Source of the DNA: Dermanyssus gallinae
Taxonomy: Eukaryota; Arthropoda; Arachnida; Mesostigmata; Dermanyssidae
DNA length: 64,000 bases
NCBI GenBank assembly: GCA_003439945.1
Contig: QVRM01005268.1
Coordinates: 1-64,000 of the forward strand
Direction: 5' to 3'
The position numbers and the translations under genes were made by a program. Below the pieces are notes generated by a model. It saw only the letters and a list, made by a program, of their open reading frames with translations. It was not told where the DNA came from and did no database searches. This document shows, piece by piece, positions 59,101 to 64,000 of the stretch. Each line of letters starts with the position of its first letter. Positions within the stretch are counted from its first letter, which is position 1.

Positions 59101-62100
59101 ACAGTAACAGCATCAACAAAAACGAGCCGAAAAAGCGCCGACACCGTCCCTTAAGCCATTCGCAGATTTCGATCTAGCTACCTGTTGCGAGCTTCGAACG
59201 TGTCGCGAGAAGAACCACGAAGGAACATCGTAAGTAGGATGTAGAAGGAAAGTAGAGGGAAAAGCGTTGGTGGTTAGAGATGAGCAGAAGGGAAGCATAC
59301 TGTCCTTCGATCACTTCTTCACTTCAGTGACGGACAATATCGATGATGATACTTCTCCTCCTCGTTTGCGGCGTGAACGACGGACGTTTCGTCGACTTCA
59401 CTTGCGTCTGCCATTTTGCCTTCGTTTTCGCTTCCTTCGCCTTGATCTTCTTACAGTCAGTTCATCATCATCATCCTCATACGTTTTTAATATTCCGTTG
59501 TTCTCCCTCCCCTCCCTATCTCCCTCTATAACGCTCTCTCGGCTTTCTTTCTTCTCTGTGTATCTCGATTGGTGTCTGGACGTTTTTTATTCGTAGCTTC
59601 TGTTTCATAGTTTTTTTTTGCATCCCCAAGAAGTAGTAGTAATAATAATAGTAAAAGTAGTAATAGAAGAAGAAGGATAGCAACAACATTTCGAACCAAG
59701 CTGGTTTGAGATCATACCGACTTTTGTCTGTTCGACCTGTCTAGCTACCTACAAGCATTTTTTTTCTCAGCTATGACCGCCTCGCAACCAGACTGGTGAC
59801 GGACGCTATCTGAGCTGCAGGTCGACATTGTTCACGGAAGACACAATAGACCTGGCAACGTATACATCCGCTCGGTGGCTATGTCCTCAGTAAGTTTTAA
59901 CTAATAATAATCATAACTAAACCAGCTAGCAATGAAAGGGCAAACCTGCCTCGGAAGGCTAACAGGGCCAGCAGACGCAGCAGCAGCAGGAGACGAAAGC
60001 AGAACATGGGAAATAAGGAAATAACCTAGTGACCTCCTACGACGAATCCTGAAAACAAAAGAGGAGTAGGTTTTTAAGAAGGTCTTGCTTTTATGTATGA
60101 CCTAGTAGTACAGAGATTAAACCGCTTTGAGCTCTTAGTTGACTCGAGTGCTGCATAGCGTAGTAAGAATTGAAAATCAACCTGTTAATAAATAAAGCGA
60201 TAAAGCTTTGCGGAGCTAATCCGTGTTAGACGTGCTGACAAGCTCTGAGTGTGTTCTGTCAATTTGAGATACGTCAGTAGTTTGCCCAACCCATCTAAGT
60301 GCTTTTCAGACAGCATTACGTACAGGATTAGGAAAGCCTTAGTAATGAACGGAGACAATGCCTCGTCTGAATTATGGCATTACGAACTATACAGCTGAAG
60401 GTATCAAAGAACAGCTCAATTGAGACCAAGTGAAGTATGCGTCAAATGAGAAAAGAAACGTGGACGAACGACACCACGCAGAAGTGTGTACAGTAGACAC
60501 TCCATTTGCTGAGCACTCTAGCTCAGTGAATGTTTAGCTAGCTATTTTAGTGCCCTAATTCTCTCTAAATTGTCTCCAACACGGCTAAATTTAATAATCC
60601 ATGATTTATGTATAGCAATATTTGTTTGCTATTTGTCTACTAACATTTAGATATGTTAATCAAGCTAGCAGAGTAGGCAACAGTAGAGTAACCAACCGAA
60701 ATACATTACCGCGAGCTGTTTTCATTGCCGACTTCCTACACTGAGCGGTCAGGGTAGGGCACCATCAGCATCGTCTTCATTATCGATCATTCATTAAAGT
60801 TGCCCATCAATGAAGCAACCGCGACTCTCTGTCTCTTTCGCGCGCGTTCGCTCATTCTCTCTTGAAGGGTGACTTCAAAGCATTCGTGCACTTCGTCGAA
60901 GCTGCCAGCCTACCGCAAGGCCGCTCGTGTAAGCTCCAGCAAAAACTCGGCGTCGGAAGAAGCCAGTGCTTCAGTGTTTCCGACATCATTCCGTCGGAGA
61001 GTTTGGTTGCGGATAAATGGATTAAGTCGTTGTGGTGTTGTTGTTGTTGCTGTTGCCGCCGCCGCCACCGCCGCCACCCGTCGATCCTCAGAAAAACAAC
61101 GTTGCCGGTGGTACCTCATTAGAGGACGCGGAGGCCTTCAGAGGAGGAGATTCAGCGTTGTGCACCAGAATGACTTACTCGCTAAGTAAGACGAAGCTCG
61201 GTCTTAATTTAGGTCTTCGTCGGTTGCGGGTTGGTTTGTTTCTTTCTTCTTTAGAAAGAAGGAGAAAGAAGAAAGAAGAAGGAGAAAAAGAAAAACGAAG
61301 CCATACATACGCCTAATAGCCACTCTCTAAGGCCAGCAGCAACCTCCGTCACACCGAGACAGCGGCATTCCGCATAGCAATCCGCAGAGCAATTAGCGCT
61401 GTGCCGTAGCGCTCGGCTCGTCAACCCCCGTTTCGTTATACAGGTATCCATCCACCTTGCGCGTTTCGTCGGATCGCTTTGATGCTGCGTGGTGTTTCGG
61501 CAAACCTTTGATTTGAATATCGCTTATCCTTTCCCGGGACCATAAACGTGAGGCGAGATGACGAGAAGGATGAACGTACGTTCTCTGAACGGTTGGTTCC
61601 GATGCGTGCAGGCAGCCCCCACTCCGGCCTCACCCCCGTAATGTGTGCAGCGGCGTTTTGCCAGCGTTTTAAGTGTGCGTTCTGCGATCTCACCTAGAGG
61701 ACGGGCACCATCGACATCTAGCTGAAAGCTCTATTAGTACAGTGGCAGCAGGCGTTAACACACCACATGCAACAGGCCAGTACTTCCAACTCGGACGACT
61801 ACGACTAACTATGACGGTTACTAACGTAATGAACCGCGCAGGTCATTATACGACGCATGGAGCACTACTACCCGTTCACAGGGAAACATCAGTGCTGCCT
61901 CGTCCTCATCATGAATACGAGAGAGACACCGCAGGCCAAAGTCAGCCAGGGCGTCGGTGGTCCTTTTCACTCGGTTTCTCATCTTCCTCAGTGTTCTTCT
62001 AGCAACTTCTAGCGCAGGTCGTCAACAGAACGGCGAAGTCAAAGCAGGTCGGGAGTTCATTGGGTTCATCGTCCCACGCTATAAGTGCTGTCGTTGTCGT

Positions 62101-64000
62101 TGTTGTCGGTGTTGTTGTGTTTTCTCTTCTTTTTTTTTCGTTCTTTCACGGCCCGACTATGGGCCCGCTGACTGAAACTCAAGTCTTCGAGTACATGATC
62201 CATCCATTCGCTTCTGTGAGCATGTACAGGCACATGCGCATGCAGACAGCCAAACGAACATATAGCCGACGTACACACACACATATGACGTTCTCTCGTC
62301 GCGTTATCGTTCTGCCTACTCTAGTCTCTCTCTACAGTGTCTCTTGCACCCGATTTCCCCCTGTATGTACACTGAGCTGACAAATAGACGATGACACGCA
62401 TTGACGATGCATGGTGCAACACGCGATGATGATGCGAGATGGAGGTGCAGGTTTCCTCTCTGATCTCTCTGGCGCAAGGTTCCACTCACCCCTATTCCCC
62501 AGTCCAGCCCAGCCCACCCCACTCCTCTCCTCTTCTCTCAATCCCACCGTCTTGCGACGGTTCTTCACGCTTAGCCGAAGCAGAACTCGATGTCGACGCA
62601 CCTTAAGTCGGTTCGTGTAGGTAAGCAAGTTTCTTCGTCTCTCTTATGGCTGCCATCGAGAGCGCGCTGGTAGTCTGCTCGTCATCTCTGCGCAGTCGTC
62701 GACCTGTGTGCACTGCCACCGCTCGACCTAGTGACCTGTCTTGCATAACCCCCTCACATGCATACACACATACATAGATTTACATGGACACACACACACA
62801 CACGCATATGTATATAACACACTAGTGCAACAAACAACAACCAGAGACATCGACAGACATTAGGTCCGGAGGCCGACTCTGACAGCAGGCCAAGGAGGGA
62901 GGCGTCCCGAACCCCTCGGGGGGGGGGGCGGGGGTGCTGGTTACTGCAACTCGTCCGCAGAACATCTGGATCTATCCTGTGCGCCTATTCAATAGGGTAA
63001 CCTGTTCTTCGTTGTCTTCGTCTTTTTCTTTTTTCGTCAAGCCTGCTCGTGAAGACCCACTTTATTCGAGAAAAGAGCGCCTTTATTGCCTCCTTTCTTA
63101 TATATATATATATATATGACCTGGTTAACGTTAGCACGCTCACTTCACCAGCCACGTGTAAAACAGACCTAAAGGAATGAATGCTTACTTGCTTGACTAA
63201 GCACGCTGGAGTCCGCCGCCGTAACTAAATTCGTCGTCGATTATGGTCGTTACACTGATAGATGAATATACAAATAGTAATCGTTTGTTCGCGGCTGCCG
63301 GGAGTGGTACAGCTGAGATCAAGATGCCAAAAAATACGTAATTTTTATTAAAACTATAGTGCTGTGATTGGTATAGAGTGTTTACAGGGTTACTCTAGTC
63401 TCAGTGATCACAACTTGGCGTTAAATAGTCCCGCTACACATTTGCTATAAGCCATCATGAATACACATTCTAGGGCCGAAAGAGTGTCTCCAGTTCCGAA
63501 ATGATTCGATAGCAAAGTCGGTTTTAGTAGTAATTATCGGTGTTACTCCCGAATTTACGGAGGAAGGTCTATTTGGCTGTCTAAACGTTTAAGGCGTTAA
63601 TTAGGCACGTCCCAGGTTCGACAGCCCCAGACGTCCTATGCCACGGGCTACTAAAAGTGCGATGCACAAAAATGGTTAGAAAGTACTCTGTCATCTACGT
63701 CCATGCATTGTGAAAAAGAGCCCAGGTGTATGATAAACTAAAGCAGAGAGCTAAAACGGAAGAGACAACGCTCTATAAAATGATACAGGTGAAGGCTTGT
63801 TCGGGCCTACAACTTGTGACAGGTCTACTAAATATCTGGAAGGCTATTAAACTGGTACTGCCAACATAGCCGAATCCCGTCGTCAAAGATGTGTCTTTTC
63901 TCTAGAGTCCAAAAATGTGATCCGTAGAGCTTTCAGAAGGGCCAGTATATATCTCACACTATAACCTAGGAGCTTGGCAACTAAGGGGAAGCAAAACCTA
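59101..64000. other. Low-repeat DNA without a recognised gene
   Basis: Fewer simple repeats than the DNA before it. Short (AT)n at 63100-63117, (CA)n around 62790, and a G run at 62919-62928. Several frames of 60-110 codons, none with recognisable motifs. 63260-64000 is AT-rich and almost repeat-free. Confidence 0.5.

Noticed and set aside
63570..63625. tRNA-like sequence with GGTTCGACAGCC
   Set aside because: The 7-bp arms GGCTGTC/GACAGCC enclose too few bases for a tRNA cloverleaf, and box A is weak.

Overview
The window is animal nuclear DNA. It has spliced genes with GT-AG introns, a tRNA-derived SINE family, a non-LTR retrotransposon, a decayed mariner transposon and a very high density of microsatellites, mainly (AT)n, (AAC/GTT)n, (TTC)n and (TAG)n. 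Only one host protein-coding gene is convincing: a Delta-type Notch ligand on the + strand. An arthropod is the most likely source, perhaps a chelicerate or a crustacean. That is inference from the nine-EGF Delta layout and the repeat content; nothing in the sequence fixes the species.

Layout. 1-7.2 kb is microsatellite-rich, then AT-rich unique DNA, with one SINE near 5.0 kb. 7.5-10.7 kb holds a non-LTR retrotransposon with an intact 955-codon ORF2 (reverse transcriptase plus a restriction-like endonuclease). The ORF2 start overlaps the stop of a short upstream frame in a TAATGA junction. 10.7-30.5 kb has no recognisable host gene. It contains long simple repeats, a SINE with target-site duplications (14.9 kb), a mariner fossil (17.1-17.6 kb) and several hairpins.

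30.6-44.1 kb is the Delta gene, four coding exons: 30602-30652, 37029-37172, 40575-40992 and 41940-44071. Together they encode about 914 residues: signal peptide, MNNL domain, DSL domain, nine EGF repeats, one membrane span, and a tail with a Neuralized-type NxxN motif, a long poly-Asn tract and a PDZ-type C-terminus. Introns 1 to 3 (about 6.4, 3.4 and 0.95 kb) are mostly simple repeat. The 3'UTR probably runs to about 45.6-45.8 kb.

45.8-64 kb is again non-coding as far as can be read. It has three or more (AT)n arrays, two more SINE copies (50.1 and 54.8 kb; a third lies at 46.9 kb), a 15-bp perfect hairpin at 48.5 kb, and a 21-bp-stem hairpin at 56.8 kb with pre-miRNA-like geometry.

How the parts relate. 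Delta is a membrane-bound signal that activates Notch on neighbouring cells. Its intron 1 carries three matches to the Su(H)/CSL site, as would be expected if Notch output fed back on its own ligand. The retrotransposon could have supplied machinery for SINE mobilisation, but their 3' ends do not look alike, so no partnership is claimed.
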